64,000 nt of DNA from Acanthornis magna (GCA_036785705.1 JAWUZG010000029.1:18518501-18582500); one strand, 5' to 3'. Shown: positions 46,198-59,522, counted from the stretch's first letter. Translations and numbers: made by a program. The notes: generated by a model from the sequence alone, not told the origin.

Positions 46198-48001
46198 TTC
46201 TTCTGGATATGCAGGGAACTGTTCTCTTCTCTCTTTTTCTACAGCATGCATGGAAGGGAAATACAGACAACAAAGGGCCTTTCCACCATCCTTCTGTCTC
46301 AAGAAGACAATGGGAGCAAATTATACTATTCACATACACTTGTGTGAATTTTCAGTGTCTTACTTCAATCAAAACTAGTTCCTCAGTGGAAAGCTCAAAA
46401 CCAGCTCTCCTCAGTGTGGGCTAATTCTATGTTAAATTTTGCAATTTAATAACCAGCAAATGCGGAGAGGCAGCAGGGATTTTTTAAAAGTATTACACAT
46501 TTGCTTTGTCTGGCTTTGTTTTGCAAGGCAAAGTAACTAGTTTTAGTCCCTCCTTCACAAACCACTTTCACCATCTTTGCTTAAAAATGCCAAAACCATT
46601 TTGTAGATATGAATTGCTAAATCAGTTTTTAAAAAAATGAACTGCTAAAAGCAGGTGAAGATCCAGGAGTTATAGTCACATACAACTATGCAATCCCAAG
46701 ATAAGAGACCAATGAAAGATCCATAAAATACACTCACTCACTGTTAACCCTGTTCAAACTGCTTCATTTATGAGACAGCAAAGGCAATGCGATACCATGA
46801 AATTTCTATGAATGTTGAAGGTAGGTATTCAATAAAAGGATGCAAAATGTACAAAAGCACTGGTCCAGGGGCCAGAGATGCCCTGGGTTCTCCAACCATG
46901 CAGATTTCTAAGCCTCAGAGAAAGACATGGGGATCCTGAATGAGTGTAGGCAACAGCAACAGCCCTTTCTTGAGTGGGAGATGGGACAAGGAGAAGGATC
47001 TCAAGATCTCACTAACAAACATTTCTTTGTTTCCAAAAGCATGTGTAGCCTTAGCACACAGCCACTAAAATTACAGGCAAAGATGAGAGAAAGAGGATGA
47101 CTATATTTTATCACAGTGTTCCAATAAAGGTGTACTCAGCCATCCTGCATCTCAGTTTCACAGGTTAATTTCATGCTGATTAAGATCACAGCTTTTCTGG
47201 AGGAATAATTTCAATATAGCTGATTTATATTTGGGAATTACCAAACAGGGAGATCAAACACAGATCTTCTGTCTTCCTTGTATTTCTGAGCCAGCCTGGA
47301 AAGATAATCTGATGTGGCAGCCCAGTCTTCACAGATGCTAAGGTTAGCATCCATCTTACAGACACCATCTGATGACTATTTTCTTAGATAACATGACATC
47401 GATGTTATTTTCCTTTCTGACTCTAAAAAACCCAAACTCCTTACATTTTAAGTATTGCAAACTTTATTGAAGACATCTTTCAAGCAGTCTCTGGATGAAA
47501 AAGGAGGCGGTGCCTCCTCTCTACTACTCAGAGAGTAAATGTTAACATATCACAACCTCCAGCACAATAGACCTGTGTGCACTTCATCCAGCCAAATGAC
47601 ATAGCCAGAAATAGCTGTAGAGATGAAATAATGCATAATGTCTATAGCAAGAGCTTCACATTTCAGGTTTGAAGTACACTGCCTAGAAGATTCTGGCTGT
47701 AGCTTTAAACAGTCACAGCTTGAGCTAACAGGGTAGAGCAACAGCTTCTTATCTCTATCTGGTTTCTTCTAGCAGTCTGGAATCAACATACATGCATAAA
47801 AAACCCATTCATGGCTTTGTGGTTTGGAGAGGAGCACAGATGTTGTGCATGTTAATGCAGCTTGTCATGTTAAGTCCTCAAAATCTGCAGTAATACACAG
47901 TAACTGCAATGAGTTTTGGTGACAAAGGTACCAGCAACAAAAAACCCAAGCCAAACCCAAATTAAATCAGACTGAGCAGACAGCCATTGCATCTTGCATA
48001 T
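46198..48001. other. ITGA9 intron, no recognised feature
   Basis: Nothing recognised on either strand. Confidence 0.5.
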
Positions 48002-48006
48002 CTGGA

Positions 48007-48931
48007 TGTTGAAGGTTGAGGGGGGGAGTGGAATTTTTTCCCATTCTGTTGCTAGGCAACTAACGACCGGTACTTAAGGGCCATCTACTCTCACAAAAGA
48101 GACAAAGGCTTTTGGCTAGGCAGAGCACGGGAACAAGAGATCGGGGGATTTGATAACGGAGATACTTGCTCACAAGTCTTGGAGGAGAGAGCAGTGGGAA
48201 GAAGTGGCTCTCTGCTTTTTGGCTGCGACTGCGGAAAAAAAAGCCCAGCTTTGCACTGGTTTTTCTCTACCTGGTGGGTGAGTTCTCACTTTGGGAAAAA
48301 AGGCATGGGACTCCAATCCTCTCTTCCCCTCTGTGAGGGTGCATCTCCCAGCTGCGCTGCAGCGGAACGGGACCCCCACCTGCTGCTGCCCCGCGCCCTG
48401 CCTCCCACAACCACGGAGTTCCTGCCGCCTCCTCTGCTGGCTGGCCCAGGTGGGCTGACCCAGCCGTTCCATCTCCCTGCTCTGACCTCCCTGCCCAACG
48501 CATGCGGCTGCGCTCCATCTCTGCCCAGCCGCCTGCCATTCTCCCCGTGAGACTGGCCTTACCTTGTGGCACAGCACCATCTGCAGCTGCACGAGAGTCA
48601 TCGCACCTGCCCTGCTGGTCTAGGAGCCCAACAGCGCCCCTGCTGGCTGTGACCGTGACTGCACCAAATGGAAAAGTGCCTGGCAGCCCAGGGACATCTG
48701 CCACTGAGTTTTTGGTTTTGTTTACTGTTTTTTACCTTGTTTACTGTTTTTGTTACTGATTGTTTACCTCATTATAGATACTAGTAAAGAACTCTTATTC
48801 CTTTTCCCATACCTTTGCCTGAGAGCCCTTGATTCCAAAGTTATAATAATTTGGAGGGAAGGGGGTCCACATTCTGTTCTAAGAAAGGTTCCCACCTTCC
48901 TTAGCAGGCACTTGTCTATCAAACCAAGACA
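48007..48931 (+). repeat. Solo LTR (copy S1) with perfect 5-bp duplication
   Basis: 925 bp from TGTTGAAGG to AAGACA, flanked by ctgga (48002-48006 and 48932-48936). Near the 5' end it holds a perfect inverted repeat GTTGCTAGGCAAC (48048-48060), a TATA-like GGTACTTAAGG just after it, and later the family block with CTAGTAAAGAACTCTTATTC. No internal retroviral sequence remains. Plus strand, antisense to ITGA9. Confidence 0.85.
48048..48060. promoter_or_regulatory. RFX-type X-box motif in LTR S1
   Basis: GTTGCTAGGCAAC is a 13-bp palindrome with 5-bp arms and matches the form of X-box sites bound by RFX transcription factors. The related LTRs have GTTGCTAGGTAAC (51766-51778), GTTGCTAGGGAAC (minus strand in S3, about 53828-53840) and a decayed GTTGCTAAGAGAC (58408-58420). 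Function is inferred from the motif only. Confidence 0.5.
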
Positions 48932-48936
48932 CTGGA

Positions 48937-50969
48937 GTATCAGAAAGAAGACAATACAGTCAGTGGCGGGAGGCCAGGGAAGTAAGCCATCCCTGGGGGT
49001 AAGGTTGAGGCAGACGGTGATTGGTACTAAAGAGAAGCACACCATCTGCCACCTACTGCTTGACCCGTTGGCCATTGTACAGTTTCTGAAAGCTGATCTT
49101 GTGCAAATCTTGAATTCCTTGTCCTTTCCACCCCAGCAGCACAGCCTCTACAGGGTGGTCAACAGGTTGGGGAGCACAAGGCAACCCCCAGCTCAGCACT
49201 CTTCCCACAGCCCCAAACTATAGAGAAGACAGGACTGATAAGAGTAACTGATGCAGAAGATAAGAGGTGTGGGGTTGGCAAAATATCCCAGAGGGCAGTA
49301 GGAGCAGTAGCTGGTTCACAGAAAGCACATGCAACAGTTACAAAACACAGAGTGGATTAGATGCTTGTTTTCAGACTCTGATAAAATTCCAGGGAAAAAC
49401 CATGAAAAAATACCATTGTCTTGATGACATATGAGGATTCTTAATTTCATATTTATCTTTTGCGTTTCACACTATACATGCGGGATTTGAAAGTGGGGAA
49501 GCCCAGGAGGCAGTGCAGCTTGCCATTTAGCTTTATGTAGCTCACACCTCAATCAGGTTTTACATAGTATAACTGCCCTTCTGGAAAATAACTGAGATTT
49601 CCACCCAACCACTGATTTTTGCAATGTCGAGCCCAGATGTACAAGGGTATCCACCAGTTCATCTTCTGCCTGTGCCAAACACTTGCTATATCCTGATGGC
49701 TGTGTCTTCCTTAACAAATTAAGAAGAATCAGAACTTCTTTTTTTTAAAGTAGTTTTAAAACACCTTATTTCAATAAAGCATGTAGCCAAGAATTTAAGA
49801 AGTTAAATGAGTAGGAATTTTTGAAAGTAATTAAAGTTCATATTCTGTCAAAACCCCTTGCAGAAGAGCTACACACTGCAACAGTACTCAGAAAAGAAAC
49901 TTACTTCAGCAAAATCTGATTTAAAATACAAAGTGAAAAATTTTCTTTTCTTTTTTCTTATGTACATTAAATGAGTTTTATGCACTTGTATCATGAGCCA
50001 CAGCACCATGGAAGGCATGGGCTTATTAAAAAATACTGTTTTATTTCTGTATTATTACCTAGAATATTTCTGGTCTTTCAAACCACACTGCACTGCTGGT
50101 TGACTTTTCCATTCAAGTACTGTAATACTTGGGGGGACTTCAGCAGTAAAGACATCATTCTCCTATACATCTGTACATATATGCATATATACCCCTTTTA
50201 TATATTTATTTATTTACATCTACTAAGAAAAGCAGTCTTTTTTTAAAGATACAAGCCTGAAGTTTCCTTGCAACCTGCTTGTCTCTATCCCTGGGAAATT
50301 AACTGTATTTTATTGATATTGTGTACTGTGTTCCTCTACCCAAGTGTATGTTTCTACCTGACAGACTGCACTACAAAGACAAGAAAATCTATAAAAGGAA
50401 TGTTATAGCAGCAAATGGAGAGGTAAAACAATAAAAATTACTAACTTAACATGATAAAAACAATAAGGTAGCAAATAATTCACTGGCAAGGAGGCTGCAA
50501 AGCTACTGGAGAAGTTCCAGCCAGGCATCAAAATGGTAAGCTGGAGAGAATTGGTGCCTTAAAATGCTGAGTGTTCCTAAAAAATGAGAAGTTGGTGGTG
50601 GATTGCTGAGTGGAAGAGGTATTCCCACATGCTTAAAAAAAACAGCTGGGACATCCTGAACACTGTCCAGTACCACAGGCTGCTCCTTCCAACAGATATG
50701 GAGAACAGGCCAAAGTCAGCAGTCCTCCATGCTGCAGGCAGACAGCTAAAGCTTAGGCTCATGAATATACATTTAATGTCTTTGCATATAAATATGCTTA
50801 TAAAGACACATTCCAAGCCTTTACAACCATAAACTTACTTTTTATAAGGTTTTTTTTTGCTATTGTTTTTCCCTAAAATATGTTGGTTTTTTTATCATTG
50901 CAAACATAAACATACCTAAATTCTGAGCAGAAAAAATCCATGGAGGACAACCACTTGCCTATGCTTCAT
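48937..50969. other. ITGA9 intron, no recognised feature
   Basis: Nothing recognised. Confidence 0.5.
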
Positions 50970-51706
50970 TGTCTTAGTTTAAGACAATTTAAGGGAAACA
51001 CTCTACAATGAGTTCTCCCCTTTTGTTTTAACCAGTCCCTTTCCACCAACAAGGAGAAACCAAATACTAGCAGATGTAAGTAAAAAAATACAAGTTTACT
51101 AGCAAGCGAAACAGCAAAAGGCAAAATAACAGTAAATAACCACTAGATACAAAATTGCTAAATGTCACAGATCCCCACCAGAGACAAAGAGAAACTTGAA
51201 ATGGTGAAGTGACTCATCCTAAGATGGTGGCTGCTCCAGCTGAGTGAATCGCTCTAAAGACAAAGGGAAAATGTCAGCTAACGCTCCCATGAAGGTAGGA
51301 GCTTATGAAGCAGTTTTAGTGGCGGGTAGGAACTGCCTGCATGTGTGGGATCAGTGTTGGTGCTCTCTGTCGCCTCCTGACACCTGCTGGACTCTGACAG
51401 TGTTGGTGTTGCTGCCTCAGGTCCCTGCTCTGATGGAAGAGCAGGGAAGGAAAGAAAGGACTCTTGGCACTGACGCGCAGTGGCCCGGCACCAGACCAGC
51501 TCTGACTTCTGGCTGTCCACAGGTGCTGCAAAATACACTCTGAAACAGTTTCTGATTGCAAATGCAGATTCTCCACTTGCAATTGTTGCGAGTAGAGGCA
51601 AAAAAAGGCCAAGAGGCAAGCCAAACAGGGAGAGAGAGATATGCCTGCCCATCCTGACTTTTAAAAAGCCCTGGGCACCACCTCCTCGTTCTGGTTTCTG
51701 GTTGCA
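50970..51706 (-). repeat. Probable LTR (copy S7), related to the one at 60870-61524
   Basis: On the minus strand it ends AATTGTCTTAAACTAAGACA, as does the plus-strand LTR at 61524, and upstream shares the order TTTGCTGTTT, AGTAAAC and GTGGAAAAGG-like segments. The 5' boundary (a TGCAACC start on the minus strand at 51706) is a guess. No matching target duplication was found. It is directly followed by S2. Confidence 0.45.
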
Positions 51707-51719
51707 GGGTCTTAACGAG

Positions 51720-52600
51720 TGTTGAAGGTTAGTGGGGGTGGGTGGGTGGATTTTTTCCCCATTCTGTTGCTAGGTAACCAACAACCAGGTATTTAAGGAC
51801 CATTTACTCTTACAAAAGAGACAAAAGATTTTGACCGGGGTGTGGTGAGGAGAGATCTGGTCATTGGTAACTCTCACTCACTCACCAGATTTGGAGGAGA
51901 GAGCAGTGAAAAAACTGCTGCCTGTCTTTGGCTGTGACTGCAGAAAAAGCCCGGCTCTGCACTGCTTTCTCTACCTGGTGGGGTGAGCTTTTGTTAGGGA
52001 AAGGGGCACGGAATGCCAACCCCCTTTTCCCCTCCTGGGGGGCACATTTCCCGGCTGCCCTTACAGCTGCTGTGAAGAGGGACCCAGCTGCTGCCTCCCC
52101 GCGCCCTGCTTGCCACAATTGCGGAGTTCCTGCCACCTTTTTGCTGGCTAGCCCGGGTGAGCCCATCCTGCCGCTCCAGCTTCCTGCCCAGCCTGTCCAT
52201 CTGCATGCCATCCCTGCCCAGCCCATCTGCCATTATGCACGACACAGACCTGACCTTGCACCACAGTGCCCCCTGCAGCTACGCGGGAGTCATCGCACCT
52301 GCTCTGCCTGGCCAGGAGCCCAACAGCACCCCTGCTGGCTGTGACCGTGACTGCACCAAACAAGAAAGTGCCTGGCAGCCCAGAGACATTTGCCAGGGAC
52401 ATCTGCCACCAGGTTTTTGGTTTTGTTTGTTGTTACTATTGTTGTTATTGACTGTTTGCCTTGTTATGGATACTAGTAAAGAACTGTTATTCCTTTTCCC
52501 ATATCTTTGCCTGAAAGCCCTTGATTCCAAAGTTATAACAATTCAGAGGGAAGGGGGTTCCCACCTTCCTTAGCAGACACCTGCCTTTCAAATCAAGATA
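51720..52600 (+). repeat. Solo LTR (copy S2)
   Basis: 881 bp, TGTTGAAGG...AAGATA (terminal CA mutated to TA). Flanked by acgag and aagag, a 5-bp duplication with one mismatch. Contains the X-box-like GTTGCTAGGTAAC and a TATA-like GGTATTTAAGG. Confidence 0.8.
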
Positions 52601-52987
52601 AAGAGATAGTAACAATTTTGGGCACAGATAGATAAGGAATACAGTAACATTTTGGGTAACCCAGGATATGCATTAAACCTGGAGTGACTGGGCTGGACAT
52701 AAAAGAACAGTGAACTCTATCCAGAAGGCAGGAAAGGCTCAAAGGCTTGATGAAACATACCTGTACTTAGCAGATTGCACCAGACAGCTATACTGCAGCC
52801 TTAGGCTTTACAGGCCACTGTGCTGGAGGACCTGCATACATTTTATATGGGGTTGCCTTTTCATGCAGTCAGCTTTGCATTCCCTCACTTTCAATACAGG
52901 AAGACTCAGAGGCATTCAGCTGGTTTTGTTGTAGAAAAATTCGCTAATTCTTCCTTCCGCATTTCCAAAGGCAGTCCTTTTGCTCCT

Positions 52988-53868
52988 TGCCTTGGTTTGA
53001 AAGGCAGGTGTCTGTTCAGGAAGGTGGCAACCTCCTTTAAAATAGAGAATATGACCCTCTTTCCTTCTGAATTATTATAACTTTGATATCAAGGGCTTTC
53101 AGGCAAAGATATGGGAAAAGGAGTAACAGTTTTTTACTAGTATTTAAAATGAGGCAAACAAGCAACCACAACAGTAGCAACAACAAACAAAACAGAAACC
53201 TGGTAGCAGCCTTCTCTGGGCTGTCACACACCCTCCTGTTTGGTGCAGTTATGGTCACAGCCAGCAGGGGCGCTGTTGGGCTCCCAGCAGGGCAGGGCAG
53301 GGCAGGTGCAATGACTCCCGTGCAGCTGCAGGGGGCACTGTGGCGCGAGGTCAGCTCCTTGTCTCACGTGGATAATGGTGGATGGGCTGGACAGCAGGAC
53401 AGGGTGCAGGGAGCTCAGAGCAGCAAACTGGAACAGCAGGGCCGGCCGGGCTAGCAAGCAAAAGGTGGCAGAAACTCTGCAGTTGTGGCAGAAGCCACAG
53501 TGCGTTCCAGCAGATGAGAGCACGGGGCAGTGACAGCCGGGCCCCCTCCACAGCAGCTGCTGGATGCAGCAGGGGAGACGCACACTCCAGGAGGGGAGAA
53601 GAGGGTTGGAATCCCATGCTTTCCCAAATGGAAGCTTGCCCAGCAAGGAAGAAAAAACAGTGCAGAGCTGGGCTCCCGCAGTCACAGCAAAAAGAAAACA
53701 GCAGTTTCACAGTCCCCCTCCCATGCCTGAAGAGCAAGTGAAGTCACCAAGCAGCCAGGTGCTCTCCTCCTGTCACCCCATCCTGGCCACATCTTTTGTC
53801 TCTCTTAAGTAGCCGGTCGTTATGGTTCCCTAGCAACAAAATGGAGAAAAATTCCCCAACCTCCAACA
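52988..53868 (-). repeat. Solo LTR (copy S3), inverted relative to S2
   Basis: 881 bp. On the minus strand it runs from TGTTGGAGGTTGGGG to CAAACCAAGGCA. Flanked by perfect ctcct duplications (52983-52987 and 53869-53873). It lies 387 bp from S2 in opposite orientation and is in sense with ITGA9. Confidence 0.85.
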
Positions 53869-53873
53869 CTCCT

Positions 53874-56604
53874 TAAGAGCACTCCTCCTCTTCTTGCACA
53901 CAAGCAGTGAGCAGAAAATGTGGACTCTTGGATCTGCTATTTGACTACTGGAAGCTTATAGTTGGTTTTGCTCACATACAAAGAAGAGAGCCAAACCTTC
54001 ATGGGAACTCATATGATGAAGAAAATTAAGTATGCCTCCTGAAAATACACCACCAGTTTCAGACAATATACATGTATGTTAATACCACTGTCATCACAGA
54101 GCCAAATCCAAACTCTGCTCAGCTTCTTCATGTGATTTGTCTAATATAAGAGATCAAGCAGCCTATTAAAACCAGAGCCAAAAATATATCATTACAAATC
54201 ACATAAAATCATTCAAAATCCAGAGAAATTATTTCTGACAACTGCACATATGCATATTTTTTTTAAAATAGGTTAATTTCAAAGACAGCTTGCTACCCAA
54301 CTTAGAGATACTCACAAACACTTTTGCACCTCCTCTAAAAATTGTCTATTGAAGTTTCTGAAAGTTGGTGTTTATACAGGTGATCCACCGGTATTTCTTA
54401 TACTATCATTACTAATATCACCCTTCCTTTTCCATTTATCTTCCTTCCCTATGAAACATAGGGTTTTCTCTTAGACACTTAAATGTAGAGATTTGTCTGT
54501 CTCAGGTGGATATTGATATTAGATCTATATCCGCATTTTAATAATTCACCTATTTATCTTCTTTACAGAGCGTTTGCAGTCTTATACTGTAAAAGCCCCC
54601 ATTGAAATAATGGTACCTGGTTCTAAAGAACCATTTAAATGTGATAATAAGCCCACATTTAGCCATAGAAAGCAAAAATGTCTTCTCAACTGTAGCATGA
54701 TAAAGTGTCTAAGAAATGTTAAGGAATATAGTCATAAGTGGATTCATAGGAAGGTCATGTACAACTGTACAGAAGGAGCTGCTATACAAATGGATATGGT
54801 ACAGGAGTCCATGGTCAATGAAGAATACAGGATGAGCTTTAAAAAGGAAGGGAGGAGTATGAACAAAGACATTTTCTTTCTCCTGTCTCTATTTCCAGCT
54901 GAATAGTTGTGACTTGTAACAACTATTTTTCCCTTCTGCATTCCACAAGAAGAGAACACAAAAAAATGAACACCTTGAGCCAAGCCATGTCTTAAATTTT
55001 TGCCTGACCCTGTACAAAACATACATCAATGCTAAAGCTGGCATATGGAAATACCATAAAGCAGAGAGCAAATGGCACATGAGAAAAGCCTTGAACCTAC
55101 AGATTGATGTTACATTGCTACAACATGTCAAGCATGCTCTTTTACAGCTAGAGCTTCCCAGAAACTAGAAGCAAGCTCTTGTCTAAAGATTAAGATAGCT
55201 TTGCAACACACACAGTGCTCTTCATAACGCAACTCAAGACTTGAAAGGTTTTCTGAGACCAGGAAAAGGACAATTTCTGGTTTTTCTTAATTTTCTTTTT
55301 TCTCTAAGCATTAGATAACAATGAAATACAGCACAGTTTGCATTCCTAGATAAAAGCATTCCTAAATTTTGAACATTAAATAATAGCAGTACGACACATT
55401 TTACAGTGTGCCTATCATTTTTAGAGATGCTAAAAGCCTTTACAAATGAAAATATTTGTCATAGAGATAGTGGCTTCTTCCATTTCAGTTGGGGCATGGG
55501 TATCAGTCAGGTATTACTTCAGACATTAACAAAATTTTGCCATAAAATTGCAAGATGTCTTCTGTGCAAGCTGCAGAACTAAGGACAGGCCAAGCAACGT
55601 ATTAACAGTCAGGACTGCAGGCCACTTATAAGGCACATTCCCAGCAATGGCTAACTGTGTTTTTCATTTTAGCTTCCAAGCCTATTGTATAGAATGGTAC
55701 AGAAACCTGAAAAAGAAAATAAAAGAGAAGGGAAAAAAAAAAGGTTCTGTCATATAAAAGAATTCCTATTTCTGACAGGTCTAATAAAATAGAAATTTAA
55801 GACTAGAATTACAGATGTGATTGTTGAGGGATACGTTTAGTGCAAGTAGCTGAGTTTGCGAGCTGCAGATTGAGATGCAGCGATTTAAATGCAGATTGTG
55901 CTCTGGGTAGGAGCTTGAGACAAGAGGCTGTGAACTGGGTGGTGTCAGCCAGGTGAATGGACACTGAGAGACACAGCGGGAGCAGTGAATTGCCAGACTT
56001 TTGGATAACAAAAGGCAGGAAGACCAGTGGCACTAAAAAGGTGGGAGACACAGCAGAAGCAGAGGACTCAGGAGGAAGAAGGAAATCAACACAAAATGTG
56101 GTATCAGCTCATCCTTGATTTTTTTTACCAGCTCAGCACAACAAAACAGTTAAATTAATTTCTGAAAGTTTAGACACATTTGTTCATTTTCACAGCTCCC
56201 AAAATATCATTAACGCTTCTAAATATTTCATTCTGGCACATGTGAAAAGACATTGCTGAGGTTTCAAGTCTGCTCGGTTTTCAAGGGAAATTTGAATTAG
56301 ATTAAAACAAACATTAACCTAAAATCAGGAAGGTAAACCTACTTTTTGCATTAATACTTCAAGGGTATATTAACTAGTACAACACAGATCACTCTGGTTT
56401 GACATAACATCATTCACTCTGTTGACATGGTTATCACAGAGCAAACCCACAAAAGCACAGTTCACAGTACTGTTAGTCTAGCCAGACAAAGTCTGGGCAC
56501 TCTTGTGGGCTAGCCCAGGCACAAATTCCAGTTTGTATAGAGCTGTCAGTGATCTCCAGCCAACTGGGATAAAGAAACATATCTTTTCAGGTTTATGTAC
56601 TTAC
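53874..56604. other. ITGA9 intron, no recognised feature
   Basis: Nothing recognised. The reading frames here have no recognisable domain and no supporting splice context. Confidence 0.5.
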
Positions 56605-56706
56605 TGTTTTCTCTTCTGGGCTCCCACTGGGCACCTCCACAACTCTGAGGTCATGGTCTACCTGCAGCCTTGCCCTTGTGACAAACTGGATGACCGATGA
56701 ACTGTC
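56605..56706 (-). CDS. ITGA9: Integrin alpha-9, membrane-proximal ectodomain exon
   Basis: Encodes 34 residues beginning DSSSVIQFVTRARLQVD and ending GSPEEKT. It joins in phase 0 to VVFEALHNLEPRG of the transmembrane exon, as expected for alpha-9. It is part of the last leg (calf-2) domain of the integrin alpha ectodomain. The acceptor is TTTCTCAG and the donor ACA/GTAAGT on the minus strand. The downstream intron of 17.1 kb carries ERVL copy 2 and five LTRs. Confidence 0.93.
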
Positions 56707-56745
56707 CTGAGAAATAAAAAGAGGAAGAACTGGACTTAATGATGC

Positions 56746-56775
56746 AAAACAACAACAACAACAACAACAACAAAA
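56746..56775. repeat. (AAC)n trinucleotide repeat
   Basis: A run of aac units 39 bases beyond the acceptor side of the 56605-56706 exon. On the gene strand it reads as (GTT)n upstream of the acceptor. Confidence 0.85.
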
Positions 56776-58340
56776 GGACCAATCCCCCCTGCCAAAAAAG
56801 CCCAACAAACATTTGGCAGTGTAAAAAATACACCCAAGACATAGAAAATACACCCTAGCCTTAGTGAAGGCTAAGTTGACAGTTTAGTTCTAGCCTGGTT
56901 ACTACTTGTAACTACTTTATGGTCATAACAGTCAGATATAACAGCACATTATTTCAGATTATAACAAAATCAGGTATGTTGGACTTTAAACGCATACTTT
57001 GTATTTAATTTGTTAATGTTTCCCACATTTGCCATGAAAGCAAGACAGAACATCGCCAATGACACAGGCAGGCTCAATATTAACCATGAAAAAACGTTCC
57101 GATTTGTTTTTTAAGTGAACAGAAACATGATATACAGAAACTGGGATAAGCTACAATATTTACCAGGGGGAAAGCTTCTCATTTGAATCTGTGCATGGCA
57201 AATATCTTAATTATTCACTGTAACCTCCTCTCATTACTACGTATTTCTCCAATAAAATGCCCAGTGCATTTTAACAGGCATATTTCAATGAGATGCCGTT
57301 TCAACTTACAGATTAGTCATTTGTATGTGGTTCACCTTGGAAAGGGTAGGTGATAAGTAGAAAATGGCATGCATTGGTGATACTCAAACACATGTAAACA
57401 CCGTATGTCTTTTCAAGGAGTGTTGCTAAAAGTAATCTTAGAAGGGACGCAGCAGATGGGATGAATCCTGGGTATTCCCAAATCTGAATTTCCCAGAAGC
57501 ACATTTTGCATGCACTCAGTTACTTGTTTACATATTTCAGCATTTCTATAAGCATGTGACAAATACATGAAACTTCTGGCCTTATCTATAATTCTGTTTT
57601 CAAATATGAACAAATGTTTACAGACTCACTGGTTTCAATTGGAAAAGCTCAGGGCTATTAATTCCTTTAGCAACTGTTTTTTAATAAGCGCTCTCTCAGG
57701 TGCTTTTAATCTAACAGCTATCAAAGACACAACTTTTTTTTAGTAGGCTCATGTTATCAGCTTTCTCCTCCAATTATCTTATACCGTCATAATCTTACAG
57801 CATCTTGCCACAATTACAGAGTGAGCATTTTTGTAAGTAAAGGAAAATAGGTCAAAATGCAGTAAATCACTAAACATTTGAAAGATTTGCTGTCTCATTC
57901 AGTGGCTTCAGAGAAGACAGAAATTAACTTGCAACCATTTGTTTCTTGTCAAATGTTAAGGTCAGCATTAATACAACCATGATGCATCTTCTTTGAATAA
58001 TAAAAATTTGACATAAAAATGACAAAAACCTGCCATGTCTCTGTTTACACAAAAAGATCATAGATAGCTGGTCACTTACATTTTTTAGAACAAAAACTTT
58101 CAGAAATCAATTCAAGTTTCAGAAATCAGTAGCCTTAACACCATGCAATTTAGGGGTCTCATTTATCATTTTACAATATATAAATTTCTGAACTAAATTT
58201 ATTTCTATCTTAATGGCTAATGGGTAACAACTAGGATTAACACCTCCATACACAGTTAATAAATAGATCTGTTTTCTTTGATACCATGATTATTTTTCAC
58301 ACACTAATAAAAGAGAGGAAGAAATGCAAGTTTTGAGTTT
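56776..58340. other. ITGA9 intron, no recognised feature
   Basis: Nothing recognised. Confidence 0.5.
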
Positions 58341-58345
58341 ATTGG

Positions 58346-59462
58346 TGTTGGAGGTTAGGATTTTTCCTTTTTTTTTTTTCTTTCTCTTAGGGAATTTTCT
58401 CCTATCTGTTGCTAAGAGACAGTAATGACTGGTACTTAAAATTTTGAGACAAAAGAAGTGGCCAAAGTTTGGGGGAAGGGTGCAGCTGGCTGCTCTCTTA
58501 CCTGGGGGGCTTTCTCTTGGGAAGGGCAGAGATACCACAAGATTTTGGGCCAGGGGGAAGGGGCTGTGCACAGCTCCTAGCTCCCTGTCACTCTCAGCAC
58601 TGGAGGAGGACAGTCGAGCTGCTGCTTACTGCAGGGAGAATTCATTGACACTGCTGGAGCCCAGCCCTGTACTGCTCCTTCCTTGCTGTGGGTGAGCCTT
58701 TGCTCATAAGAGCAGCCATTCAACTGGGAACTTATTAACACATGATTTGACTGCAAAGGACCTTCACCATCCACTCAGGTGCCTCAGGGGAAAACCCGGG
58801 ACCCTGACCCCTCCCCCTTCCCAGAGGGCACATCTCCCTGGCTGCACGTGACAACTGCTTGCAGAAGCCCAGCTGCCACTGCCCAGCCCCGCTTTTTCTG
58901 CCGCTGCCTCAAGCTTTTTCGCTACACTCTAACACAGCACCCTGTGTCCACCTGACACCCCACAGCTTCAGGCACAGCCCCGGAGTTTCTGCTACCTTTT
59001 GTTTGCCATTCTCAGAGTGTGCCTGCCCCTGCCGCCCCAGCTGCCTCTCCAAGGTTCCTGTTGCAGCCTATTTTGCCGTCCAGCCCGGCCACCATTACCA
59101 TGTGAGGGAGATGCAGCTAAACTCGCACCACAGTGCCCTCTGCAGCCGCGAGGGAATCGCCCAGCTGGGGGTCAACAGCGCCCCTGTGGCTTTGACGGTA
59201 ACTGCACCAAAGGGGAGGGTGCTTGACAGCCCAGAGAAGGCTGTTACTGGGTTTCTGGTTTTGTTTGTTGTTACTATTGTTGTTATTGATTGTTTGCCTT
59301 GTTATGGATACTAGTAAAGAACTGTTATTCCTTTTCCCATATCTTTGCCTGAAAGCCCTTAATTTCAAAGTTATAATAATTTGGAGGGAAGGCGGTCATA
59401 TTTTCCAGTCCAGAGGAGGTTCCTGCCCTCCTTGGCAGACATCTGTCTTCCAAACCAAGACA
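58346..59462 (+). repeat. Solo LTR (copy S4), 55 bp from an ITGA9 splice donor
   Basis: 1117 bp from TGTTGGAGG to CCAAGACA, flanked by perfect attgg duplications (58341-58345 and 59463-59467). Longer than S2/S3 by a poly-T-rich start and additional GC-rich sequence. Contains CTAGTAAAGAACTGTTATTC near the 3' end. Antisense to ITGA9. Confidence 0.85.
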
Positions 59463-59522
59463 ATTGGTTCACATAAGCACATTTAAATTGGCATTGAAGA
59501 CAACCTACAAGGGAGCACATAC

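Noticed and set aside
51220..51706. Reading frames of about 100-124 codons on both strands
   Set aside because: They lie in LTR-like GC-rich sequence and have no recognisable domain or splice context.
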